Origin: Vermamoeba vermiformis
Lineage: Eukaryota; Tubulinea; Echinamoebida
DNA length: 64,000 bases
Direction: 5' to 3'
Assembly (NCBI GenBank): GCA_045837725.1
Contig: JBEWZL010000270.1
Coordinates: forward strand, 305,787-369,786
The translations under genes were made by a program, and so were the position numbers. The notes beneath the pieces are model-generated. The model saw nothing but the letters and a program-made list of their open reading frames with translations, was not told the origin of the DNA and made no database searches. Each line of letters opens with the position of its first letter. Positions within the stretch are counted from its first letter, which is position 1. Below are positions 12,834 to 24,690 of the stretch, piece by piece.

Positions 12834-13511
12834 ATGACCACAAGAGCAATAACTTTAGTATTTCAACGGCGGTTAATGTCAAGTACGTTAATGTAATGCT
12901 TAATCAAGGCTAAGTTAATAAGCTAACACTTCTTTTGCCTGGTGCCAGCTGTCGTGCACAAAAAAGAACCTTTCGACATTAATAAATTTGGAAAAAACAG
13001 TCCTCCTGTAATAATATTCGACGGAGTATGCAAATGGTGCAATGCGAATGTTAATTTTGTGATTGCTAAGGATACAAAGAAGATCTTCAAATTCGCTCAA
13101 TGGCAATCACGACCTGTGAGCTTGCTAACCTATTATTATCATACCATATTCTTATTTAGTAATTTATAGGGTCAAGAACTGCTGAAAAAGTTCGATATAG
13201 AGACAGATCTGAATAAAACAGCCACAATGATATTAATTGAAGATGGTGTCGCGTATTCACACTCAACAGCCGCACTGAAAATTGGACAAAAATTAGGAAC
13301 ACCTTATTCGTGGCTGGCAACTGCTGCACTGTTCGTTCCAAGGCCCATCCGCGATTTTGGGTACTCATTAATTGCTCGTAACCGTTACAGGTTCGTAATT
13401 CATTATATTTCCGTCACAGCAATTTTATCAATTAATTTTAGGATAATGGGCAAATACAATCAATGCTTAATGCCGAGTAAAGACGTAAAAGACAGATTTT
13501 TGGAAGAGTGA
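12834..13511 (+). CDS. DCC-family thiol-disulphide oxidoreductase (DUF393), probably mitochondrial
   Basis: The ATG at 12834 starts a short first exon (MTTRAITLVFQRRLMS), joined across a 60-nt intron to TVVHKKEPFDINKFG. The N-terminus is Arg-rich without acidic residues, as in mitochondrial presequences. The core has PVIIFDGVCKWCNANVNFV, the DxxCxxC signature of the DCC family (PF04134), followed by an FAQWQSRPGQELL segment and the helix ATMILIEDGVAYSHSTAALKIG. Family proteins are about 130-200 residues, as here (about 165). They are predicted thioredoxin-fold oxidoreductases; substrates are unknown. Three introns in all. The stop is at 13509-13511, about 170 bases before the chromate transporter on the same strand. 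Confidence 0.85.
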
Positions 13512-13678
13512 ACTTACTTGGATCCTTCGCCTGTCATAACTTAGTAATGTGAATATATGTGTACATAAAAGGAATGTAAATATGACTTTTGGCGCTGATT
13601 GGTTGAACGAAATGCCGTTAAAGAAATAAATTTTTGGTGGCCGAAGTGTCAACAGAAAAGTTCTTTGGATCAGCACAA

Positions 13679-15490
13679 ATGGCCGACTCTAAGGCTATAG
13701 AGCTCACTTCAAATAGTGTATTAGATGAAGACGAGGATGATTTGACCGTATATGATAAAGAGTCGCAGAATCCAAGGTAAGTAGTAAATTAATTAATTTT
13801 GTGCTTCTAGAATTTTATACCAAATCAATTATTATTTGAAATGATCAAGTGATATATATTTATTTAATTGCATATATTAGAGTATTTAAATTAATTTCTT
13901 TTATTTTGTACAACAGCGGTTTTGGTGCGCGGATGTTAGAAATTTTATTGGCATTCCTTCCATTAGGCTTTATAAGCTTCGGAGGCCCTCAAGCACATAT
14001 AGTAAGCCCTTCAACGAATACATACTTAATTTCAACGCTTACTAAGCCGAGATCTGGATTTCTGTTAAACTGTCAGTTGCTTATTGTCGCTTATTTAGGC
14101 TTTATTGCATCAAAGTTTTGTAGAGAAGCGTAATTGGATTACGGATACAGCATTTACAGATTTATTTGGCCTCGCATCTGCGTTGCCTGGCCCGAGCTCA
14201 TCCCAGATGGTGGCAGCACTCGGATTTATCCGTTCAGGAATGATTGGAGGCAGCTTTGCGTTATTTTGCTTTCAAATACCTTCCGCTATTCTTATGGCAG
14301 CTGCTGGTCTTTTAATGCGAAATGAAACTGTCACGCAATTTTTGATGAATCCGCCTGCTTGGGTAAGTCGGCTATAAAAATTCCGTACATTACGATATTA
14401 ATGCCTTATTATGACATGTAGTTTGCGGGTCTTAAGAACGGCCTATTTGCAGCGTCAATTGCTTTGATCGCAGTTTCAATTTGGAAGTTGGGCACGAAAA
14501 ACATCGAGACAAAAATGACTAAAGCGTTATTTATTACGAGTAAGTTATAATTCTGCTATAATTTTCTTGGAATTATTAATAATTATTTATTTAAGCGACA
14601 ATTTTGTCCTTGCTTATCAAAGCTGCTTGGACATTGCCGGTCTATTTATTTGTTAGCGGTCTAATTTCATATGGATGGCTTACTTTCTTAGAAAAACGAA
14701 ACAAAAGACCTCCTAATATGGACGCACAAAGCGATAATACTTTAGAAATCATCGAAACACAAGATCCGCAAACGAACAACGATGTCCAACAAATTCAATC
14801 TGAAAATATTATCGAAACGTTCAAGAGCACGAAGAATGCCAAATTAGGCGTGATTAACATTGCAGCATTTTTCGTCATTCTTATTATGGTAATTGTCGTG
14901 CGAAGTTTGTTCCCGTCGTGCATCAACTGCGTCATTGCAGAAGTATTTTATCGAGTCGGCGCTGTCATTTATGGAGGAGGACAAGTCGTATTGCCAATGT
15001 TCATCTCGGAGCTAGTGGATACGGGATATATGACCGAAAGTGCATTTTTGTACGGCTTGACCCTTATCCAAAGTTTGCCAGGTACATCCGGATCTCGCAA
15101 CTTTTTTCACTTTGCTAATCAATGTATCTTATTATAGGTCCGCTATTTAACTTAAGTGCGTTCCTTGGTGCAGTTGTCGGAGGAGTTCCAGGCATGATCA
15201 TCGCGTGGCTCGGAATTTTCGCACCAGGCGTCATGCTGATTTTTGGAGTTTATCCGTTCTGGTCGAAACTCTCGCAGCAACAATGGATGAAGAAAGTCTT
15301 GGTTGGATTGAATGCAGGAGCACTAGGATTGATTTTATCAGCGTTTTTCATTCTTTGGGTCAAGTTCCCTGTCGTTTACGCATCCGCGGCTTTGTTGGGC
15401 GGTGGTTTGGTCTTATTTTACGATGTGGCCACACCGATCGCTATTGTAATTAGTGGACTGTTCGGTATAGTCGTTGGAGTGCTATTTTAA
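13679..15490 (+). CDS. Chromate ion transporter family protein (ChrA-like)
   Basis: The ATG at 13679 gives MADSKAIELTSNS, an acidic cytosolic N-terminus. Both halves of the CHR family are present. The N-half contains FLPLGFISFGGPQAHIALLHQSFV and then FGLASALPGPSSSQM. The C-half contains VFYRVGAVIYGGGQVVLPMF and then LTLIQSLPGPLFNLSAFLG. Each half has the FGGP/GGGQ plus PGP motifs and about five to six hydrophobic helices. A hydrophilic linker of about 70 residues separates them. In bacteria ChrA exports chromate; in fungi and algae family members also affect sulphate and chromate handling, so the direction and substrate here are inferred. Six or so short introns. The fused two-half length of about 480 residues is standard for long-chain members. 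Confidence 0.9.
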
Positions 15491-15679
15491 TGTAATAAAT
15501 ATCTCACTAGACCGGTCTGTGTCAATTTCCTAAATAGGAAACGTGGACCAAAATAACAGTCTCGCGACAATCCAGATTATTATTGAAAGTATATTATAGA
15601 TAACACAAGTCATTATTCTAGAATATTGGGTTATTGTACAGAATCAGACAAAGAATAATAGAAACTGAAATCGGATGAG

Positions 15680-16952
15680 ATGGGAAGCAAGGGAACGAAG
15701 ATTTTAAACGAAGGAACGGCAGAGCCAACTGATAAATCCGCAAATACTATTGCACAAGAATTAAATGGCCAAGTATTAAAGCTGTACGGAAAGTTTCTGA
15801 ATGACCAAGGAACTGCTGTCGACTACAAAGGCTTAGGACAAAGCGAAGAATTTCAAGAATTTAAGCAAAAGACTTTATTATTGCATAATGTAAGCTAATA
15901 GAATTATTTATGATTTTTTAATTATTTTTCGGAATAACGTTCGGTATTAATTTGTTTTTACGACAACAGGTTGATTTAAGCACGCTAGACGAGAATGAGA
16001 AATTAGCCTTTTTTATTAACCTCTATAATGCCCTGGTAATTCATGCAAACGTCGAGTAAGTTTATTCGGATTCGGAACAAAAAGTTGCTCCGTCGATGGT
16101 GGGACCCGTCCCATTACCACCATACTACCAATAGGCTCACTTCGTATATGTTACTGTATATTAACGGTATAATTGCAGAATCGGCTTCCCTCAGAGCGCG
16201 TTACAACGATCCAGTTTCTTCTCTGGTGCGGCTTACCAGATCGGACCTCATGTTTATTCATTGAACGATATTGAGCACGGAATTTTACGAGGTAGGCGAT
16301 GTGATATTATTGAGAGTTAATATGCAAATTACATTGATTAGGCAATTTATTTTAAAGTATTGCAGACCTCCGCGACATTATTCGGTAACCAAAGATTAAT
16401 TTCTTGTATTGTAGCTAATAGAAAGCACCCCGGATCGTTTATGAACACTTGGAGTCACTCAGATGCGCGTACAGCTTTCATGGTCGAGAAATTTGATCCG
16501 CGAATCCACTTTGCGCTCGTCTGCGGCGCTAAGTCTTGCCCTCCTATTAGGATCTTTAAGAAAGGTATGTATAATGATGTTAATATAGTGTATTGACGTC
16601 CTTATCTAATGTGTGACTTCATGTAGAAAACGTCCAAGACGCGTTACAAAAAGCGGCCTTAAACTTTTGCCAAACAAACGTTACAATTAAGCCTAATAAA
16701 AAAGAGGTAAACATTATATACATATAATAGTATTATAGAGTTAGTTTAGGCATATTTATTAATCTTCTACCGCAGATCTGGTTATCAAAAATATTTATGT
16801 GGTACTCAGGTGACTTTGGTGCGAATCAAAAAGAACTGTTGCAATACATTCGTCAATTCTTGGAAGAAGAGCAGCAAAAGGAGCTTGACGAAGCCATTGA
16901 AAAGCATTACCACGTCAAGTACGAAGAGTACGATTGGGGTACCAACGAATAA
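15680..16952 (+). CDS. DUF547 domain protein
   Basis: The ATG at 15680 begins MGSKGTKILNEGTAEPTDKS. About five introns. The predicted product of about 230 residues carries the DUF547 hallmarks: LDENEKLAFFINLYNALVIHA near the N-terminal third, then FDPRIHFALVCGAKSCPPIRIF in the middle, and KIFMWYSGDFG toward the end. DUF547 proteins occur in plants, animals, amoebae and bacteria and often carry a glutaredoxin, DEP or coiled-coil partner; none is fused here. MGSK at the N-terminus resembles a myristoylation signal (Gly2, Ser/Lys following), which would place it at a membrane; this is inference. Biochemical function is unknown. Confidence 0.85.
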
Positions 16953-17724
16953 GAGTCTTTGTATATATATGTTATCTACACGAATGTTTCATGTAATAAA
17001 TAACGTTATTAAGCTCAGTAGGTTGCAGTGGATATCGGATCGGCAGTGATCTTTTTGCCAACAAGGATTCAAACCCTCGAGCATTCATTGCGTAAGATAG
17101 GGTATCTAAATTTACTTCTAAAGCACCTTTTACTACTTTAATTTTTGTTTTTCCAAAGTACAATTAATTTTTCCTAATTTGGAATTTGTATGGAGGATCT
17201 ATCTCGGACTAATCTTCAGCATCATTGTAGGTCAATAATGATCGAATAGAGTATATTGTACCCTAAGGTAATCAATCTTTGGATTTTGTTGAGTTGCAAC
17301 AGCAGTTTATCGTAAAGATTCTCTTTTTTCGACCGTTATTTTTCAAAATTAGTTTCGAACGTGCCAAAGCAAAAGGCTTAAAAATACAATATATATGGAC
17401 CAGTAATACAGAGGAATACAATAATCAGGTATTTAACCGCTGCCTTGATCTCGTGCCGAAACAAATCTAATTTTCGTCAGTAAAATTTCGGCACGTAAAT
17501 GAATATTGATTTTAATTATTATTAATTATTAGTACATATTTTCCTATTTATTGGTGAATTAGGTAAATTTAACCTTGCCTAATTAATTCAGTGGAAATTA
17601 CTCCACAACACGCCACCGCGCGATTTATTCGAGGATTAATTAAGAAATTATTTACATAAACACGAATTATATTAGCAATAATCAAGCTTGATATTTTGAT
17701 TTAATATTTTGAATTTTTTTGTAG
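16953..17724. other. Intergenic upstream of the ankyrin gene
   Basis: About 770 AT-rich bases. Short frames near 17279-17470 have no support. TTTTTTGTAG sits directly before the ATG at 17725 and looks like a splice acceptor, so a 5'-UTR intron may end here. Confidence 0.45.
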
Positions 17725-20700
17725 ATGAGGAGACACGCAATACCAGCTGAATTTAGCAACGATCTGAAAGATGATTGGTCAAAGTTATTAGCAGTAGATA
17801 TTAATAGACCGGGAGAACTACTGATTCACGAATTATTTCGCGTGGATTCCAAGAGCGGTTTGGTTCAACATCCGTTTCTAACAAACTCAAACAACGGTAA
17901 GCCCCGCATAATATTATAATAAATTATACTAATATTTTTGCAGTTCAAATCGAGGTTAAATCAATTTGCCCAAGAGTCAAGGAGATTTTGGCAATAGATC
18001 AAAATTACGCCCACATTACCACGCACAAAGGCAACGTTAGTCCATTATTAGCAGCTGTACTAGTGCAAGATGAAGACTCTGTAGATATTTTGCTCGATAA
18101 CAATGCAGATCCAGACACGCCAGATGTGGAAGGTCGAACGCCCCTTTGGTGGGCAGCTAGATTTGGCAATACCGCCATCGTAGGGTCGCTCATGTCCTTT
18201 GGCGCGGCGATCGATCCGCCAGTAGGCCCCGGCGTGCTTCATTTGGCCGTGTTAAGTCAGAAACGCAGCACTGTCTTGGCGATTTTAAGACACCCGAACT
18301 TGGATGTGAACCAAGGCGACAAAAAGATGCGCACAGCTTTGCATTGTAAGTACCATCGTAATAGGCATATTTTCGTTAGTATTAGACTCATGCAAACTTC
18401 TGCAACTAATTCTTTTTGCATCTTCTCGCGTTGGGCTAGAGGTTAAAAAATTCATTTTTTTTTCTGTGAAGGAGTGAAATTGAATATCTATATTGTGATT
18501 TATTACGACATTCAGATATTTCTATAATTACTATATATAGCAATAGTAATCTCACGATAATAATTTTTATTTATTTCACGATAGACGCTGCGGCCATGCG
18601 AAACACTCGAATTCTGAAAATGATGTTTGACGTCGAGGACATCAATGTCTTTGCACGTGACAGCTTGGGCATGACACCACTATTCTACGCAGCACTCTAC
18701 GGCCGTGTCAAGAATGTCAAACTTTTAATTAACGAAGGATTCTTTGTCTACGAGTCAATGGCCAGAAACAACGAAATTCCGATGAATCCTCCGCCTGAAG
18801 GACAACTGTCTTCGTTGATTATAAGCGACCCTGTTGATAATAACGGCATGACACCGCTGCTTTGGGCCTGTTGGAGCGGACAGCTAGAAGTCGCGGCTAT
18901 TCTGTGCTACATGGAGAACGGTTATTCCGCTGCAGACACAAAAGCACGTGACTTGAAGGGCAGAACTGCATTGCACTTTGCCGTGTTAGGCCTGCACAAA
19001 GCACTGAAGCAAAAGTCAATTAAACGAGCCATACGCATCGTGGATATTATTCAAATTTTGGTCAAATCTGGCGCTGACGCACGTGCTTTGGATCACTTCG
19101 ACAGAACACCGCTACACGTGCTCGTACAAAACTTGCCTTTTATGGACAACGAACAGACCGAGCTGGTCTTGAAGGCCATTGATTTGTTAGTCCAAGCCGA
19201 CACTCCGCTCAGAAAACAAAATCGCTTTGGACTGACTGTCATGCAATTGGCTGCGCAGAGTGGTCACGTGACACTTTTGAAGCACTTGTTTTCCAAATTA
19301 GGAAATCCTGTGGATACAAATTCTTCGATACTTATCGACGGACAAGGCCGATCGTTATTGCACCACGTGGTCTTTGGATTGAAGAGCCAGAAGGAAATTT
19401 CATCGGATGTCAACATAGATTTCCCGCAGTGCGCCGTGTTTCTGCTACAAAACGGTGTTTCAGCATCGGCCATTGACAAAAAAGGAAAAACAGCGTTACA
19501 ATTAGCAGTTCAATACGGCTTGCCGGCACTGTCACGTGTTTTGATCGAACGAACGGAGAACTTGAATGGCGCAGAATTATTGCAATTGTTCCTCAAAGGA
19601 CGAAGGCACACGACGGAATCTTTGCAAGTATTGATGGATAAACTTCCCTCAGTCAATCTCGGAGCACGAGATTACTTGCCAGTTTTGGAATCAGCTGCCA
19701 AATATCTTTTCGATGAAAAATGCTGGCAATTAATTCAACAGAAAGTACAAGTCAACGACGAATTTTTGCAATTACTGTCACGGGATGTTACCTTACTACA
19801 CACGGCTGCCAAATATGGAAATAAGATTGTTTTCGATTGGCTATTAGAATCGAGTTTGGACAAAGCGAAGTTATTGCAACTATTCGAGAAAACAGATGCA
19901 AAGTCAAACACGGTCCTTCACTTGGTTTTCAAGCACGGAGCGAAATCTCACGAGAAATTCCGTCCAGTAGCGGAATTATTGTTGGCGAACTGTACGAAGG
20001 CCGTTTATGACGTGAAAAACGCACGCGGAAAAACAGCCCTGCATTACGCGGCCCAATGGAGAACGAGTTACGTGGACAAATTGTGTTCGAATGGCATTGA
20101 TGTCAACACGCGCGACAACAACGGCGTGACAGCACTGCACGAGGCCGTTGCTGTCGGCAATGTCGGAACACTGACTTCGTTGATCATCAACAACGCGGAC
20201 GTGACACTTGTTGACTTCAAGTTGCGCACAGTATTTCATTGGCTGGCGTACTGGTCGCATAAGAACAACTACGACGGCACCACCGTGCTCGAGACCATTT
20301 TGGCACTTGATATGAGTGGACTAGGCATCTTAGAATCAGTCGACATTAACGGTCAAACACCGTTCCATTACCTCGCACGATTTGGCACGCACGATTTGAC
20401 GCTGTTCAACAAACTTATGGGACAATCACGTGACATGTTGGACGGTACCGGCGATTCGGCGCTGCATTTGGCAAGTCAATTTGGCCACGTGAACATTGTG
20501 CAAGAATTGCTCAACACGCAAATGAATGTAAATACATTGAACCACAGCGGCATGACTGCACTGATGGTTGCCGCACGATATGGCCAACGCCCCGTGATGC
20601 AGCTATTATTAGAGCACTTTGCAGATATTCATTTGCAGGACAATCAAGGCCGAACAGCGCTGCATTGGGCCGTTCACGGAAAAAATCTCGCTTGTATCAC

Positions 20701-21820
20701 GCTGGTTTGGTCCGATGATTTAGGCTCAGTCGAAGATAACAATGAAATGATGCCTATTGATATCGCATGGGAGCAACAGAACGCGATGAGTTTCATGAAA
20801 TTAGAGAATTTAATCAACAAGACTGAACGAAATGACAGCGAAGATTACGAGGAAGAAGACGAGGAGGACACGGTCAATGTGATCTTCGATGAAGAGGACG
20901 AGTTGATGGCTACAGACGATGACAGTGATAGTGAAGAAGATGATGGCGACAGTGACGAAGAGAACGGCGACAAACAATTCGACGAATTATTCAACACGGA
21001 TTTCTTGGCGGACCTCGAGAGCTCGTTGAAAACTCCATCACCCGAGACTAAAGACCAGCCGGACGAGCCGCGCCAAGAGGTCAGCGAGCCAGTGCCGCAG
21101 CCGCCAGTCATCACCGCGATAAAACTAGACCAAACTAGTCCCTTAATGATGGAAGTGCCCAATAGCAACTCGACGGGCTTGACACCGACCGTGCCGTCCC
21201 CGCGACTCTTGCGCATCAGTTCAGACAGCAGTGTCATAGGCAGTCCTGATCAATCTCCTCTGACCTCGCCAAGCACGTCAGGCGAGCACGTGCTTAGTCC
21301 CCGAACTCAGCTTAAGAGGACTGACAGTGGCTCGCGATTCTCGAAGTTCGCGATGCCGTCGTACATGGGCACGTTCATGAAAAAGTTCACGCCGGAAGGA
21401 GGTGAAGCCAGCCCTGATGGATCACAAAGCCCGAGTCAGAGTGGCGAGCATAGCTTGCAAGGACTATCAGCGCCTAGTCTCGAGAATAGTACTGAGTCTA
21501 TTCAATATGCTAGTGTGGCGCTAGTGAAGCAACTGATCGAAAAAGAATTCGCAGAAAAAATCAAACAAGTTCGATCAGAATTCGAAGAAAAGATTCAAAA
21601 TGCATTGACCGAACAGACTAATAAGATGGCTGATATTATGAAACAGCAACAAGAATTATTGAACCGACAGAAACAAGATTTTGAAGAGTTATCGAAAAAT
21701 TCGAACGTCAGCAAAGATTACTTGGACAAATTGACCAATCACATCGCGTTAAATAATCAAATTATCGATAATTTAAGCCAATCCAACAGCAAAACTAACT
21801 CTAATACAACGAGCGACTAA
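17725..21820 (+). CDS. Very large ankyrin-repeat protein with acidic linker and C-terminal coiled coil
   Basis: Three exons (about 17725-17894, 17944-18340, 18585-21820) give about 1,270 residues. The ATG at 17725 follows directly on a splice-acceptor-like TTTTTTGTAG. About 18-20 ankyrin units fill the first 950 residues; good examples are EGRTPLWWAARFGNTAIVGSL, NNGMTPLLWACWSGQLEVAAIL, NNGVTALHEAVAVGNVGTLT and HSGMTALMVAARYGQRPVMQLL. A strongly acidic stretch (SEDYEEEDEEDTVN... DDDSDSEEDDGDSDEEN) follows, then a Ser/Pro-rich disordered region with many SP sites (LTSPSTSG, SPSQSGE). The last 100 residues form a coiled coil (LIEKEFAEKIKQVRSEFEEK ... MKQQQELLNRQKQDFEEL). It is probably a scaffold; no enzymatic domain is visible. 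Intron 2 is unusually long (about 245 nt). Confidence 0.9.
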
Positions 21821-21973
21821 TATTTGTAATCACGTGTACTGTATTATTATAATGTTTGTATAAACGCTTTCATAGCACTTATTTATTATTATTCATAGCG
21901 TCTATATTATCTTTATCAATTCTTTCTTGTCTATTTCATAATACCGAACTCCAGTGAAGCAATTCTGGCGCTT

Positions 21974-22267
21974 TTAATTGGTAAGTTGCCTGGTGCTTAA
22001 TTTTGCCGGTGATCGCGTCAATAGTAAATACGCTAGTGCCAGAGGTCGTGTACGCGGTTTGAGTTGATCGTCGTAGGCCCAATCACTAATATCGTCATAG
22101 ATGGGCAGCGGAATGATTTTTGTTTGACAGGCGTTGGGACTCAATTTGTTGATAGAAGTACTTCTAACACGAAAAGAAAAAATTTGCTTTCGCACGAAAT
22201 TGGCAATTTCGAAACGATTTCCGAAGATTTTCTGTGTCTCTGCTTCGATCGACTTTCGCACGAGCAT
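21974..22267 (-). CDS. Small basic hypothetical protein
   Basis: A single open frame of 97 residues from ATG at 22265-22267, starting MLVRKSIEAETQKIFGNRFE. It is Arg/Lys-rich in its first 45 residues, then reads KIIPLPIYDDISDWAYDDQ and ends with a Leu-rich stretch (PLALAYLLLTRSPAKL). I do not recognise a family. The basic N-terminus could target mitochondria. An overlapping plus-strand frame (22064-22399) has no ATG near its start and looks like a shadow. Reality uncertain. Confidence 0.3.
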   Translation of the reverse strand: MLVRKSIEAETQKIFGNRFEIANFVRKQIFSFRVRSTSINKLSPNACQTKIIPLPIYDDISDWAYDDQLKPRTRPLALAYLLLTRSPAKLSTRQLTN

Positions 22268-22997
22268 TATTCAGTTTTCCAACCGGCACAATCACAACGG
22301 CAACAGGAAGAATGTTCAAGTGACTATGAAAGTAAGTTAATTAGATTAAGCAAGCTTTTGGATCTTTCTAGATTATTAACTCGAAATCAGCTTGATTAAC
22401 CCACCTCAAAAATTAATTAAAAATTAGGAATAATTCGGCTATTGTATAACATATAATTTTAAAAGCTATTTTACTATTTAAACGCGATCTGAGACCTACT
22501 TACTATTTTATTGTTGCATTTTTTCGAAACTTTGTAATTTCAGAACCATATTGGAGCCACAATAGTGACAAAATTAATTTGGCTTGTATTTTCTCGGCTC
22601 TGATGTCATTGATTTGAAGTTTGCTAAAAACTGAAACGGAGTATGGATTTGCCAAATCAATACTTTTGTTTTTGGCCTACACAACTGGCTTATAGAAGCC
22701 AACACTCTTACGCCAACTAATACACGATTACCGTAATTGATGATGTAATCAAAGGCAATTTTCGAATGGTTTTACGCATTGTTACGCTTTCGTACAAAAA
22801 CTTAAAAAGATCGGGAGAGCTAAATTGTTTTAGTATACCGTGTTGCAAATCCTAATACTAATTAAACAATAGTCAGCAACGATTATTTCCAAACTAGGTA
22901 AAAACTGACCGCTTTACCATGCGGATGCGGAGCAGGTTTTTTTTTTGGATCCGGTAATTAGTTACCGTTACAAACTTGTACTAAGTAACACAAACAA
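22268..22997. other. Intergenic upstream of a secreted-protein gene
   Basis: No gene recognised. A stretch near 22570-22620 (TTCTCGGCTCTGATG) shares a short motif with the MITE at 39453-39694, but the match is too short to call. Confidence 0.4.
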
Positions 22998-24470
22998 ATG
23001 AAATTTCTTATTATTATCTCTCTTGTTCTGTTAGAGCTCGTAGTAGCGAGCGAGATGGTGCTGACTCCTGGTGGCTATCGTCCTCGTGAATGCGTAAGTC
23101 AGATCTTGCCGCCAAATTTAATCATAATTTTGTCGCTAATATTTAATGATATATAGGTCCATATTATCGAAGAAGAAGGCGCCGTTGTTCATCACCCCAC
23201 TTACGACCAGATGTGGATCAAGTTCGCTAACGGCACCATCAAAGATCTGCCTCCTTGCAAGGGAGCAATGAAACCAACAGCTCGTCAATTGCGTGGAGGA
23301 TGGCTCGTAAGTATATAACTCTATATAACTAATAATAATTTCGGGTATTAACAAAAAATTTATTTAGGCGTATGCCGTGTACAATTCGCAGGAAACAATT
23401 ACTAGCTTCACTGGACGATGGTAACACTAATATAGGATTATTTTAATACGGATTCAATTGTAGTATGATCATACTGATTGCTATTAATAGGACCGTTCCT
23501 CCCCCTCCTCAATCCGACGGTCAAAACATCTACTTGTTGCTCGGCTTGGAAAACTACTACTACGGTACGTTTGTTATTGAATCACTGCTATATAAGTATA
23601 TATGTGTATAATGTGAACGCAAATCAAAGAATAGACGTTAGTGCTGTTCGAACTAACGCGTTATTTTTCGCATCAGATGAGCAAGGTGCTTACAAAGGTG
23701 AGACTATCATTCAGCCTGTATTGCAGTGGGGTCGCGCTCTAACTGGCGGTGGTGCGGTAAGTACATTTCCTCGAAATCGAGCGACACATCTACTTTTTTC
23801 ATGCGCATCCGTTATTACGCAATCTTTTTTTGACCAAATAGGATAGATTTATTTTTTTATCGTATATGATCTTATATACATTCAAAAATCTCTAAACTAA
23901 TGCATTTGTTTAAGTATTGGGCTATTGCTAGCTGGTACGTCGGATCCAACGCCGTGTACAGGTAAGAAATTTCGCTAATTAATTAAATGTATAATCGTTA
24001 CTAATGTTTTGTTTTATAGTCTCGCGCAAAAGGTTAACCCTAACGACGTGATCGTGGGCAATATGTTCTTGAACAAAAACAACACGTGGTCAATTCAATG
24101 CCTCGACAAGACTACTGGTGTTAGCAGCAACCTTGCCGTAGTGACTGGTAGTTTGGAGCCTGTTGCCACCGTTACTTTTGTACGTCTAACTGATTTATTA
24201 ATATTTTATCCGGAGTTAATTTTATGGATCAAGATCCACAGCGAAGTTTCTACGAAAAAAATGTAGGCGCGTATTAATTTATTATGAATGTAGGAAGCCT
24301 ACGGCATGAAAAATTGCGACGATTATCCGAACGGCAAGGTTAGATTCTCAAATTTGGCAATCGTGGACGGCACCAAGTCTTTGTCCCCTAAGTGGCAGCC
24401 AGTTACAGTCGATCAATGCGAAGAATCTGTTACTATCGTGGATAAGAAGACTATCGATATTAAGTTTTAA
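22998..24470 (+). CDS. Secreted peptidase-G1-like (eqolisin-like) protein
   Basis: The ATG at 22998 begins a signal peptide (MKFLIIISLVLLELVVASE). Seven or eight exons of small size follow, giving about 270 residues. Landmarks are TSFTGRWTVPPPPQSDGQNIYLLLGLEN, then GETIIQPVLQWGRALTGGGAYWAIASWYV, then NTWSIQCLDKTTG and a C-terminal KNCDDYPNGKVRFSNLAIVDG (each quoted in part). The W-x-VP, GQ, IIQPVLQWG and SWYV blocks recall the beta-sandwich family related to fungal G1 endopeptidases (catalytic Gln and Glu). I cannot verify the catalytic Glu, so activity is not claimed. Related secreted proteins are known to me from amoebozoan genomes. TAA at 24468-24470 is followed by AATAAA within a few bases. 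Confidence 0.7.
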
Positions 24471-24690
24471 GAGTAATAAAGGTCGTTTTGTCTCTTACAA
24501 ACCGGCGAGTACAAATTAAAAAAAAATTATTTATTAAATCTAATTATTACTTATACGTCTAATTCTAACATCACCCCTACTACTATTATTATTACTAATA
24601 TTATTATGACTACTATAAGTTGAAGTTGTTCGATCTTTCTTGAGCTGGCTATAAAATCGATTCTCGCTCAATAACCATGCATTCCGCCTA

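Noticed and set aside
22064-22399. Plus-strand coding frame
   Set aside because: No ATG near its start and no splice support; probably a shadow of, or unrelated to, the minus-strand frame.
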